Assembly (NCBI GenBank): GCA_003693705.1
Contig: RBZT01000816.1
Coordinates: forward strand, 1-50,127
DNA length: 50,127 nt
Reading direction: 5' to 3'
Origin: Polymyxa betae
Lineage: Eukaryota; Endomyxa; Phytomyxea; Plasmodiophorida; Plasmodiophoridae
The notes under the pieces were generated by a model. That model saw only the letters and a list, made by a program, of their open reading frames with translations. It ran no database searches and was not told the DNA's origin. The position numbers and the translations under genes were made by a program. Shown here piece by piece: positions 22,341-34,090 of the stretch; position 1 is the first letter of the stretch; each line of letters starts with the position of its first letter.

Positions 22341-25211
22341 ATGATCGTCGGTTCAACGGAGTCCGTGACGGACCCGACCACGACTCGATTCGGACGTCCG
22401 GAATCCCTACTGCACAAGCTGGTGATGTCCAAGAGATTGAGAGCGGTCGTACTGGTTTGTGTGAGCATGCTTGGAGTCGGACTTGGGATCGCTATCGGTG
22501 TAGCGCTCCGTTCTGCGGACAAGCACACATCACAGACAGTATGTGATCTTCGTGCACTGGTGATCAGTAACGCAGTTAACGATATGTTGGCCTATCTGAA
22601 TGCGATCGGATCCGGTATTGAAGGCGATCTTACAACCGACTACCTGACTGGTGATGCATCCCGTAGCACTAGGATTAATGTTACACATGCACAGCCTTCC
22701 TATCACAGGTGACTGTTCTCCGATCACAGACTTTTTCAATTGTTAGATGTATCCGAGTAGGGTTTAGGGTTTCGCTCTAGCAGTAATGTAAACATGGCTG
22801 GCGTAGGCCTGGATATTGGACTGATCTGGAGATGCCAAGAGGATTAAAGTCCGTGGTTATGACCGTGGCGATCCGGAATGTCACGCGCTTTCACGCACTC
22901 TATCCACATATCCGAATGATCACTTCGCAAACCGCGGACTCCGCAATTTATTACCCCATCATATGCTCGACGAGCTCGAAGCATCAGCTCGGACTTGACC
23001 TGAATCTGCCCGCACTCCGGGACCGTGTCCATTTCACTGGTAACGTACCATCTCCCGTTACACGCCCGGCAATCGCCGTCCAGGATCATCACCTGATCCG
23101 CTCCGTGGTCGTACAGAGCCACGGATTCATTCTGGTCGGAGAACTATCCCTGGACGACGTACTGGCCCTCACGGATATCACGGTCCGCAGCAACCACAGT
23201 CGCGTGCTGTTCTCGCACATGTCGACGTCGAGGACAGCGTTGGCGGCCAGCACGACCGTATCGATCGCCGGTCGTCCGTGGCCAGCTGTCTGCTGGGCTT
23301 CGGCCAGTGACTCGGTCGTACCGGAGCTGCTGGGCGCCGTCTTGGTCGTGTTGACGTGCGTCCTGGTAGGGCTTCTGTCGTTGAATCTGAATCAGGCGCG
23401 GACTGCGCTCTACAGAGCCCGGAGTACGCCTTCTTTCAATCCGGGACTGCACTGTTCGGAAAACTTTCGTTTCTTCACTTTAGCATCGTCCTTTTGAGAT
23501 CAAAAGTTTCGGCATTTTTGGTAAATTGCATTTTTTTCAATTTAACGTTTTATGTTTCCTAATTTTTATGATTTTTTTTTCTTAAAAAATTAGACGGCTG
23601 AGATGATATTCAGGCAGCACCGAATTGCAAGGACATACTGGCTCATTGGCGGAGTTCCTGTGCCAAAGGTTTCTGGAGCCTGCGTGCGAGGCCGAGGCCA
23701 ATATCCGTACGGTGCTGGACCATGATGAGAAATGGCCCCAGCTGGCTCTTGATCAGAGACACGCACTGATTAACTCCGAGCATCAAGTCCGCATTCTACG
23801 CTCGATGTGCACGCAGTATGTCCTGATCCATGCTCGTGTGTCACGGACTCCGAAACTATTTCACCCAGGATTGTGGATCTGTGCGAGCTGGAATCCGGCG
23901 CCGCAACTCTGGACTTGAAACCGTTCGATGCTGTCGATCTGTTCCGGACTGTCGAGCGAGATTTCGCTTCCCGAGCCGAAGCTCGCGGTGTCCGTCTGTC
24001 CGTTCAATTGCCGCCGTGCTTACCTCGGTTCCTTATTGGAGATCGGCATCGTCTCGAACAGATCCTGTTCGATGCTCTCTCCAACTCCGTCACTGTAACA
24101 CCGCCAGGCGGCATCATCCACGTTGATGTCCGCGTGTCGGCCGTACTGGACCTGCGATCCGTCCAGCAACGTGTACAGCTGTCGGTTACAGTCACGGATT
24201 CAGGTATCTTATTTACTGTCATCACTGTTTTCGAGGTGCCGAATCTTGAAAACCCTAAGCCCTAACCATTCTCCGTTTACTTCGATTCCCGAGTGCGGCC
24301 AACGACTGACACGGTTTTGTGGGTCTTAGGTCCCGCCGTACCGGACCACATTGTTGCGGAGATGGGAGATCCGTGTACGAGCCTGGTCTGTAGTCCGAAG
24401 TATGGCGGGCTCGGCCTCCTGACCATCAAGAAGCTCAGCGCTCTCATGAACGGCACCATTAAATTAAAGACCAGGCCCAATCGTCTCACAATCACCCTTC
24501 AATTTCGATATGAACGCCGACGGACAGAGCCCGGGGGCAGTACGCCATCCGCCAGAATTTCGGCGGCATCATCAACATCAGCAGCTCCGCGGACCCCGTC
24601 CGGCATCCTGCTCGTGGTGGGCTCCGATCTCGAGTCGGCTTCGTTACTCCGTGCGGCTGTCGGGGACGCCCGCGGCTGGCAACTGCAAATGATCCGTGAC
24701 GGAGATGACGTCATGCGGGCCCTGGACGTACCGGCCCCGGGGCGGCCCGAGACCCGGGTCGCACTTATCGTCATTGACCTATCTGGCACTCTCGTTACGG
24801 TTTGACATTTTTTTCCATTTTTTTTGTGGCTTTCAGCTGGAAAGTTTTGCTTTCATCAAAAGCTGAAATCGTTCGTTGCAGAATGGAGCCGAATTGATTG
24901 GACGGATTCGTCAGGCGGGTTTCAGAGTACCGATCGTGACGCTGTCGGTGGCTACAGGCGATAAAGGCGTCTTGATATCGGCAGGATCGGACGCTGTATT
25001 ATGGAAGCCATTGTCTCGTAATCAGATACAGAGTCTAATCGAGTCCATGAACGTGGACGCCCCTGGCCACCGACCCCAACCTGCGACAGTTCGTGCTGCA
25101 TCCCGGACTTCGAGGGCGTTCGGGAGTCGTTTCATGCCGCAACTGGACTCGTTCGATATCATTTCCAAATCCGCAAAACTTGTCTCGAAATCTTCCAGTA
25201 TTGGGTCGTAA
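22341..25211 (+). CDS. Membrane hybrid histidine kinase 2 (degenerate H-box and receiver)
   Basis: Six exons (22341-22708, 22840-23423, 23614-23815, 23869-24203, 24330-24793, 24882-25211) code 760 residues. Layout matches kinase 1: TM1 (VVLVCVSMLGVGLGIAIGVA), external domain, TM2 (LLGAVLVVLTCVLVGLLSL), dimerisation-like part, ATPase domain (RLEQILFDALSNSVTVTPPG; VTVTDSG; YGGLGLLTIKKLSAL) and receiver. The last three introns fall at the same points and phases; up to the G1 intron both coding sequences are exactly 1489 nt. The H-box reads LCQRFLEP, Gln instead of His. The receiver's acidic pocket is weakened (LLVVGSD), though Asp (VIDLS) and Lys (LWKPLS) remain. It is probably a signalling scaffold or inactive partner of kinase 1. 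The first intron's acceptor is the least certain junction. Confidence 0.85.
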
Positions 25212-28176
25212 TCTGCATCAAAATGCCCAGACAATGGTATCCATCATTCCATATTGAAAGGATGTGAAAGATGACGTTGCAACATTGCAGCAAAAATGAC
25301 ACGATTAAAGAATGTATCACAGCTCCTGGTTGCTGACGAATCCGCTGACAGTCCTGCTGTTAAGCAATCAGTGATCATGATCGGATGCTGAATGGTAATT
25401 GTGTATGCAGAGATGCAATAAAGCATGCTCATGTTGAGATTCGGATTAGATGAGCTGATTGTCATATATCTCGAGATCGCCGTTCACATGCATCATTGTC
25501 TCGGTCAGCTCAGCTCCTACAAAATCTTTTTGCGACGACCTTATCAGACCAGTTCTCGATGCGTCCATTTTTCTAGCCGTGAATTTCGACATCTTCAATG
25601 CTCTATAAAATGTCAGATTCAAGCACGTGTAAAACCAGCGTTTATCTCAATCAAAATTCGAATATTGAAGACAAATAGACTGTTTGAGGTCAATAATGCC
25701 AGATGATACTCATAATGCGATGAATCCATCAATACAGAACAGAAAGCAAAAGGAAGAAGGCGCTCTGCGAGAGAGGGTTAAGCACGATGATGACCATGAT
25801 GAATAAAGTTTTTATATTTTACTATTTATGCATGCGAAAATGCTCAACCCATCGATTTTGGTTATTTGCTGTATATAGGTATTCATGGTGTAAGCGCCAT
25901 CAAGCCTGGTATTAAGGGTATCATTCTACCAAACAGAGAGAGCAGCATTCCGCATCCTGAAATCATTCGAGTGAGCAACCTTTTGGCGCTGTGAAATATT
26001 CTAAAAAGGAGTCTACAGCACATACAGAAGCGCTTTGTCCCTGTTTGTCGATCTTTGGGTTTTGTAGTCGTGTTTTTTTCTTTGAAAAAACATACGTTTT
26101 GACCGCGATTCAAAGACAGGTAATGACAGGCGCAGCCCCAACCCTATCGTAAGTCGTAACACTTCCTATCTGTTCGACACATTTGTCTTTGGTTGGTCCG
26201 ATTTACAAGACTCGCTAGGCTGTGAGGCACGTCGGGAAGAGGAAAGCATCGCCTTAGACGCACGCAGGCTGGACGGCAATTTCATCTAACTTTCGTAGCC
26301 TGCAATGCCTCGGATCTCCAGTTCTTTGATCTGTAAGGATCGTCGGTTTCTATGGTGACCTGCATCAACGGTTCAGGCGACGGATTCTCCCAAATCAGGC
26401 TTTTGTACAAGTGTTTTGTGGTTATGAAGACGCGCTAGCATCTGATGCTCCCTCTGTTGCATCCCATTCAAAACCTGAACCGTCTCCAGCTCCGACAATG
26501 CTTGCGAAAGGCGAGCATCTCGCTTGCTCACAACATTCGAGTCAATTGTGGCTGCAAGAATGCGCCCAGGTTACCAAATACTCATTGAAACAGTTGAGCT
26601 TTTACAAGCTCTGTTTGATTGCTTTTGTAGTATGAAGGTTGGGTTATCATCCAAAAGATTCTTTAGAATTGCTGTGTCACCATTCACAACAAACTTTCAA
26701 CAAACATTGATGAGATTCATCACCAGGGGTTGAATGCTATCTCCGACGAATCCAAATTTGCATTTTGCTGTGTCGCTTGTTATTTTTTGTTTCTGCGCGA
26801 TCGTGCTGCAAGCCGTCTTCAAGCTCGATAATCAGGATTCAAGAGCAATCTTGGTTGAAGCCAATGCACTGCCTGCGGGTGAGCCAGCTGAGTGAGTGAT
26901 CTCAATCCGAATCAGATTTTGCTGATCCCGATAACCTCGATGTGCTGTTAAAATGACTTCTACCGGCTGCAAGTAAACTGTATTCCGATTCGGGCTGGCT
27001 ACTAACTCCCCAATTGACGGATTTTATTGAACTTTGCTAACATCCAAATTTGGAACATCCTGTCCATGGAAAACAAGATCGAGCGCAACAAAGCCAACGC
27101 GCTCATTGGTACTATCGGAACCGACACTTGAATAGTTCTCAAGTATGTGAATGGGTTGCTTTCTATGCACATACAGCACAATGTCTTGCGTTCGCGAGGA
27201 ATCATTAGAGCTGCGGCTTGTTCAATCTGCAAGAAGCCATGTTGTTTTAGAAGTTGTATATTGGCCTGCCTGCAGAGGCAGAAGAAGTTGCGCACTCGGC
27301 AGCAATGCTTTCCAAGAATTCGAAACCACATCGCGGTCGTAAAATTATTCAGCAATGCATATCACGATCAGACCGGTCCCCTAGCTCCACGAGTTCTAGT
27401 CTTCAAAACGTTCTTAACTGTGGATTAAGGTCAATCCCAAATTCGTCCTGGACGATTCTCACCATTCGCTGCCGCCAGACCCGGAAGGGCAACTGGGAAC
27501 TGTGCAGGCAGACCGGAGACAGCCCTACCTTGTGCAGCAGGCAGAACCGTATTTGGGCCTAATGCTGAGCAAGATCGACTCCTTAACGTGCAAATCGACT
27601 GCCGTGGAAGCAGTCATTCCTGCACCGATGCTCTCGAATCGATTGCCGAGGAATGCGGTCGAATCGACTATCGAAGAATCAGCCAGGACCTTCAGTCAGC
27701 GGCCATTAACCCTATTGCTGAAGAGTTCCTGAACTGGTACCAATTCATAGACATTCGTTGCTAGCCACGAAGAAATTAATCAATGCCATTTAAAAGTCAG
27801 AAACTTCACAGAAAAACCAAGCGAAAGTACCAACCAAAGAGCATCGGCAACTCTCTGGCTGAATAGAATCTGTTTCAAGACAAGATCGATTGTCGGTTGG
27901 GGAAATCGCTTGACAGCACAACGAATCTGGTATTGAAAAACAAGTAAGATCGACGTTTTGGTTCCACGTTTGCATTTCCATACTCATTCTACGACTGTAA
28001 ACTGAAAAGATTACAAACATTCTTCCATTCATGACATTAGCAGCAGCAGCAGCAGCAACAACTAAACGGAAGGTAGGCGAGTTCCACCTTATCGGCAATT
28101 CAACAAGTTCCCTTGCTACCAACGAACGATTATATAAACGATGAGGGAATGAGAAATAACTGGATTTTTTTTAAGA
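25212..28176. other. Gene-poor region with decayed coding relics
   Basis: Almost 3 kb without an intact gene I can support. Coding-like pieces on the plus strand include about 26190-26290 (SDLQDSLGCEARREEESIAL), 26525-26620 (AARMRPGYQILIETVELLQA), 26810-26895 (LQAVFKLDNQDSRAILVEAN) and 27430-27580 (NPKFVLDDSHHSLPPDPEGQ). Frames and order do not give one model, so this may be one or more pseudogenes, or a gene with exons I could not join. A copy of the end of the virus-like gene lies at 25690-25806. Confidence 0.35.
25690..25990 (+). pseudogene. Degenerate copy of the 3' end of the virus-like gene and its flank
   Basis: Bases 25690-25806 resemble the last ~110 bases of the gene ending at 31690, including AAAGCAAAAG and the end GATGAATAAAGT, but with several differences and a stop inside the equivalent frame. 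About 25890-25975 resembles 31910-31985 (both hold ATTCTACCA and ATTCGAGTG or AATCGAGTG). This is an old segmental duplication; which copy is older is unclear from the sequence. Confidence 0.65.
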
Positions 28177-30850
28177 TCATTTCGATAATTGCTTGACCAT
28201 GTAAGGCCCTTCGAGTTCATATCCAAGCTTTCGATAATAATGCCGAGTACCAACTCCAGAAATAACAGCGATCTGAGTCGATCCATGCTCCTCTCTTGCG
28301 ATACGTTCCGCTTCCTCCATCAGCAGCCGACCAAACCCTCTATGCTGCTGCAGCGTGGTTTGGGCAGCGTCTTCGGCGAGCGTGCTGTCCCCAACAGTCA
28401 CGGCCGTACCGTACACGTGAAGCTCTCGGATCATGGACGTCGGGCTGGATACCAATTCGGGCCGATACGTATGCGGGCCGCATCTGAGCGAGTTGAATGA
28501 AACGGGATAAAGATACGCCCGAACTTACTTTCGTAACCGCAGCATGCCAATGAGAGTATCTTGAACGGGGTCTTCGTAAGATAAGAAAGTCTCCCAGCCG
28601 TCGTTGGCGACGAAATCACGTCGAATCAGCTCAATCTGGTTCGGTACCAGGTTCTGATGGAGCGAGCGCATACCGGCCTCTCTGAATCTCATTAGAATCA
28701 TGACGGTAAATCGTGACAGTTGAGATTGCAAACAACGAACATAATCACAGGAAGCACACAACGATAGAATGAGATCAAAGAAAAAGCACAGAAAGAATAG
28801 GAAGCAAAGCATGTTGACACCTTGTGCGAACATCACGACAGACCAAACCCAGGTCGTTCATTCGCTGCAGAACACATTCACGAAGGTTCCCGGTCTCTAC
28901 GCCCGATGTGGTGACAAGAGGAAGCGGGATATCACGTTGGATTCTGCGGCAATCAATGAGAATACCGTCAGCAAGAACACAGCAGCATTACCGGTAGATA
29001 CGGGTCCAAGGCGGAACCATAGCTAATGCTTGGGCCAACAAATCGATCAGCTGCTGGGACGAATATGGCTTATAGATGCCGGCCTTCCAAAGTTCGTACA
29101 GACCCGTGCCTCGAATGACTAGGGTTGGATAGATCTTGAGTCCATCGGGACGGAAATCCGGATTCTCGAATAGCTCCCGGAACGAAAGCAGATCACGCTC
29201 CATACCGACATTCGGAAGATCCGGCATGATATGAGATACGATTTTGTATCCAGCATCCTTTGCAACCTGAAGCGATGTTAGCATGTTTACAGCATAAAGC
29301 AATGAGTAAAAGTAGGCTAAGATTGGCGAAAATACTATTCCTAAGAAATTAGAAATTATTGAAGAAAAATGGCTTAAAATCAAAAAGTTGTCAGAGAAAG
29401 CATTACTTGAAAAGCTTGGCAGACAGCTTGAACAGTGTGACCACGGTTGGTATCGCGAGCGACATCTTCATATACAGATTGGACCCCGATTTCTAACCTC
29501 GTACAGCCATATGAAAGCATGGCAGAGACGTGAGGACGTAAGCAGTAATCGGGACGGGTCTCAATCGTGATGCCGACACACTTTCTACGTCCTTCTTCAC
29601 TGTAGCGAACAGCTTCCGACACCGAGTTGCTTTCATGACCACTAACGGCGTCATGCAACCGAGAAACAAATTTCTCTCTGTACTCTTTTGACAGCGACAT
29701 AAACGTCCCACCCATGATAATGATTTCAACCTAAAAGACGTGTGAGTTCAGAAAGAGCTTTAGAAGGAAGAAGAGAAGTGGGAAGAGGATAAACATTGAT
29801 TACAAAAAAAGCATTGAAAATGCTGGTAGTGAAAACAAAGAGCAATTCGATGCAAACCTTATCGGTGGCATGCCCAAGCGATTCAAGCTGGTCAAGACGC
29901 TCTCGGCATTGTTCATAGGGGTCGTATCGGGCTCGAATTGCACGAAGAGAAGTGGGCTCATATCCTGAGCGTTGCGATTAAAACTCCATACCAAGGAATC
30001 CTTACGAATCAACAAAACAACCGATGCACTAACTTAGCAAGACCAAATTCGAAGAGAGATATTTTAACATAGCGCATAATGTTAGAGATGAAGCCATATG
30101 CAAAAGCTAAACGAAATCCAAAACGAAACGAAAAACAAAACTTTGAGATTATAAGAAAAAAAGTATTGTTACCGGTATAGGACTGTGTGGAATACTCGAA
30201 ATCGCTATCAGGTCCACCAGGGCAGTAAACACATACATTGCCGGTCATAGCGATGTGAGGGCAACGATGAGGCTTGCACATAACAGCAACAACGGCGACA
30301 CCGGACGCGGTTCGAACTGGCTTCGCTTTCAGAATCGGAAGTAGACGAGAGCGCCAAGGTTTCGGGCACGCGGCGACAAGCTCGACTCGTCGTGGCTGGT
30401 CGCAATGCTGCTGCTTGACGATATGGCGACAGACCTGCGATAATGTTTAGTCGATTCTCTCTGAAGAACGGAAACTGTCGAAATAATGGGTTCATTGACC
30501 ATAAAATAAAGGTGGAAATGAGAAACCGACCAAAACGTGGCAGGAAAAGAATCGTCCAGAAAGGTTTTCACCAAGACTGAACGCAAACAAAAACAATTTA
30601 AAGCAACTACAATTGAGCTCAAAAGACGAATCAAGCAACGAAAACAGAGAAAATCGCGAGCGTCGGTATTGGGGACCTGATGGATGTCGATTTTGTGAAG
30701 CTTCGTTCCAGATTCAATTCGACGAATCACTTCATTGATAACAAGAGTGGCAGCCGCAACACGGCTGATTGCCGGTTTGGACTGGTTGTGTTGCCCGGAT
30801 TGACGTTCTGGAGCCAGTGGAGGCAGCCCAGGGTCCATCACCGTCGTCAT
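28177..30850 (-). CDS. ELP3: Elongator complex catalytic subunit ELP3
   Basis: Eight exons (30850-30677, 30434-30173, 29964-29858, 29730-29407, 29266-28992, 28943-28821, 28681-28529, 28483-28177) code 574 residues. ELP3 builds the carbonylmethyl group on wobble uridine of tRNAs from acetyl-CoA. The radical-SAM part has the Fe-S motif C-x9-C-x2-C ([14 protein letters not shown]), [35 protein letters not shown] and [19 protein letters not shown]. The acetyltransferase part has [32 protein letters not shown] and [20 protein letters not shown]. Every catalytic landmark is present. The start is the ATG giving [11 protein letters not shown]; its first ~30 residues are poorly conserved. It diverges from the virus-like gene with about 200 bases between starts. 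Confidence 0.96.
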
Positions 30851-31051
30851 CAGAGAACAGATCTGGCTGCGACAATCTTCGAACTCAGACGTGTCACGGA
30901 TTCCGAGGTCAGGCAATTGTTCGAAAAAACTGCGCAGCCAAGAAAATAGGCAATATTTTCGTGTTCCGCAAAGTGCGACGCAACGCACAACGCACTCTTT
31001 TTTGTGCGCATATAAATATTTGTTCGCTGAGTCGAAAATGTGCGTCTGAGA

Positions 31052-31690
31052 ATGAATCTCTTTTTTCTTTCATGGAATATCGTCGAGTGTGCCAAGTTCC
31101 ATTGTGATAAGCATGTAGTCAAGATGATACTGGAATCAGCCCAGATGCTGTATACTGCCCATCACTTGCTCAACCTGGATGATAGCTGGAAGCAGAACAC
31201 CAAGCCCTATCGTGTTGTCCATAAGAATCATCCAATGAGTGTTTGGGCGCGAACCAATACTGCCAATTACAAATTCATGGCCGAAGTGGGATTGCAACTA
31301 TGTCGTCAATTTACAGGTCGTTATCAGAAGATTCACGCCACTGAAAACCAGCTGAATTGGCTCCTGAACAATCCTCCTCCAACGTTGACTGAAGCCAAGA
31401 ATTGTTCAGATCCACCTCTTTGTATGCCAGACTTTTGTAAAGTGAAACCCGATGATCCAATATTCTGCTACCGATTATTCTATATTCTGGTTAAACACCC
31501 GTTTGCTACGTACCGAAAAGGGGTTGACGCGCCCGAATGGTTTACGAATAAAACCGAGTGGAACATGCTGACTAAAGAACAGCAAGATAGTATTTATGAG
31601 GCGATGGAATCCATCAAGAAAGAAGAGAAAGCAAAAGAAAGAAGGCGAGCTGCCAGGAAGCGCAAGCGCGGTGATGACGATGATGAATAA
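31052..31690 (+). CDS. Intronless protein of phage/giant-virus type
   Basis: One exon, 212 residues, starting at MNLFFLSWNIVECAKFHCDK. The pattern C-A-x-x-H-C-D-K-H-V-V-K-M-I-L-E followed by Q-M-L-x-x-A-H-H (residues ~12-42), then YRVVHKNHPMSVWART and the NPPP/LPxxC-like segment, is that of a family I know from cyanophages, giant algal viruses and scattered eukaryotes, with no settled function. The tail is strongly basic, then acidic (KRKRGDDDDE), suggesting a nuclear or DNA-associated role; that is inference. Absence of introns contrasts with almost every neighbour and supports transfer from a virus or phage. The stop TAA lies inside AATAAA. It shares a short promoter region with ELP3. Confidence 0.8.
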   Translation: MNLFFLSWNIVECAKFHCDKHVVKMILESAQMLYTAHHLLNLDDSWKQNTKPYRVVHKNHPMSVWARTNTANYKFMAEVGLQLCRQFTGRYQKIHATENQLNWLLNNPPPTLTEAKNCSDPPLCMPDFCKVKPDDPIFCYRLFYILVKHPFATYRKGVDAPEWFTNKTEWNMLTKEQQDSIYEAMESIKKEEKAKERRRAARKRKRGDDDDE

Positions 31691-34090
31691 AGTCCTGTAT
31701 CTTATTCATAACATGCCCAACGCAAGTATGCATTATCATGCTGACATATGGATCCAGATAGTGGTGATGGTGACGATGTGTGATAGATCTGAGCTTGACA
31801 GATCGAGGTAAGACAGCTTGTCGTATGCCAGGGTCGGTGTGGGCTGGTACGAGGATTTCTCGTCATTGGTTCTCTAGTACAGAATTAGTTGAACTGAGAG
31901 ATGTAGCAGACCGGCAAAGCAGCACCATCAAAACCATCGTAATGAGGATATAATTCTACCACAAATGGGGAAACATTCTGAAATTAATCGAGTGAAAGCC
32001 GTTTTTGCAGGCACGACTATCCCAAAACGGATCAGATGCTCAGAATGAATCTAGATGGGCTCGAGTCTGCGAACGAACGATCCAGAAACGTCTTCAGATC
32101 GATGTTGAAATGGTTGCAGTAATGTGTTAAGAGCTGCTGTCAACAGTAGGCACAGCATTGAGCAAAGAACGGCTCTCTATATAGACCTGCTAGAACTTGA
32201 TGACTGTGATAACAGCTAAGGTCAAAGTATAGCATTGAATTCGAACTAATCTCTGATGGAGTCTTTACACGATATAAATCCTGCTCCTGAAGGCATCGCC
32301 TTGCTGGTAGACTTGATGAATCGTTGGGCTTATCTATCGTGAAGCTTCCTGGAGTGCAAAGCGGAAAGATTGCATGATTTTTATGACTCGTGTTGCTCAA
32401 TATTCCACTGCCTGAGCAATTGGGAAATACAGACATCTTTTTCGTGAAGTTTGAGGGATGGGTCGCCCTAATTCTTCGCCGGGAAAAATGGCAGTTGATT
32501 CTGTCATGAAAAAAACTCGAAATTCTAGTATCGGCCAAAGCAGCCTTCAAGTTCCCATTATGGAAGTCAGGAATAAGTTATTTTCAAGAAGGAAATCGAA
32601 TAATTTTGATTCCGTATCCCTGTTGTAAGCCATCTGGCTGTACTGGCCCTGATCGCCAATGGTTTGCAACGCGGTCGCACAAGAATGATGACATTTTTTT
32701 TCAAGCCAGACAAGGATAGAATCTGATTGAAGCCTTCGTAGGAGAAAATTGTCTCAGCTTAGTTGAGTGGCCGTCAGGATCTTATCAACCGGTAGGTCGT
32801 TCTCGTTTTCTGGCTGAAACCACCCAACACGATGCTTTGAGCTTCACAACAGATCTTCACCTGTCCTATCGTCAATCACTACTACAAAAAGAGTGTCGGT
32901 GATCATGGAAGCTTTCTAGGGGTCTGTCAGCAAGCTCCCTATTTCTGACCAGATTCACGACACAGAAGAGAGAATCATCACGGCGTGACGGCGTCCGCAT
33001 TGAAGAGTCCCGGAATCGCCCATTTGCAAAGTGTTCTTCATTGACAACGGCAATAAAGAATGTTTGCTTTACCAACCAACTCTATCCAAGATAAATGCTT
33101 CCGAAAATCCAATAAAATCTTAAGCCCAGTCCGATATTGTGAATATCAAGAAGAAAGCACCTGATGAGCCATGATGTAACCTATCATTCATATAATCGAA
33201 CAAGTGCAATTGAATCGAGAAATCCCCTCCTTAGCTCAGTTGGAAGAGCGGGGCACTGTAGTTGTGCTGTAATGCTCAGGTCACCCGTTCGACCCGGGTA
33301 GGGGGGATTCCTTTTTGATTTCTGCTTTAAATCAAGGAGAAACGGATCTGAATGGCAGAATGATTTTTTCCAGCACTGACCAGTATCATGGATGCTGTCC
33401 AGCGACTGTTTCTAATGCTTTGGTGCAATACATTTCAAGCTGCTGATTGACGGCCATGAAACAAGCTAACAATTTCGAGCAATCTTTGATATCTTCACAA
33501 ACAGTTTTTTTTTTAGATCTCTGGGGGTCTGGCCAGCGCTGAAATCCTCCCTAAGATGGCTCTGTTCACGAGTTTCGTGTTACGTCGGCAAGGATGAAGA
33601 CCGGTCAAGCAGAACCCGCGTTGTCGATGGAGTTACTCGATTTTAAATCAGCTTTTTCAATCATTGAATCGCATCCATAAACTGCAATGCGTTTTGGGGA
33701 TCTTCGATTCGATCGTGGCATCCATCTTGCTGGAATCCCCAAGACTAATTCTGACCTAAGAGACGCTTTTGTCTGGCCAAAATGTGACCTGTTTTAAAAG
33801 TGATTCTGACGAAGGTAAATATCCGTTCGTAAGTTCATTGCGAATGGTGTAATTCAACATTTGAACCTTATGAGGTATAATATTTGCTATGAGAAATAAA
33901 GACGGATTTCATATCCAATGACAAAACTATAATTTCTATGGATTTTTTTGACCGTGTTTCAATCTGGACTGATCCGGTCGGATTAACCCGGGTCTGAGTC
34001 CGTGACCGATCTGCCTTGCTCTAATCACTGGCTGATTCTCTAGTCGGTATTCTAATTAGAAGCCGTGCCCTGGCCCAAGCGCCCTCCCTG
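31691..34090. other. Gene-poor region around tRNA-Tyr
   Basis: About 2.4 kb. Apart from the tRNA I can support no gene. The first 300 bases are the flank that is also duplicated near 25.9 kb. Around 32620-32740 a short plus-strand piece reads LAVLALIANGLQ, which may be a transmembrane relic. T-rich patches at 32693 and 33507. Confidence 0.4.
33225..33307 (+). tRNA. tRNA-Tyr (GTA) with a short intron
   Basis: Acceptor CCCTCCT pairs with AGGGGGG. D arm GCTC...GAGC. The anticodon stem GGGCA pairs with TGCTC, loop CTGTAG gives anticodon GTA. About 10 nt (TTGTGCTGTA) after position 37 form the intron, at the canonical place. T arm ACCCG/CGGGT with loop TTCGACC. A Pol III stop TTTTT follows at 33312. 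Intron-bearing tRNA-Tyr is universal in nuclear genomes, which supports the call. Confidence 0.93.

Noticed and set aside
28020-28065. AGC microsatellite as a regulatory repeat
   Set aside because: Only about five units of a common trinucleotide; not unusual.
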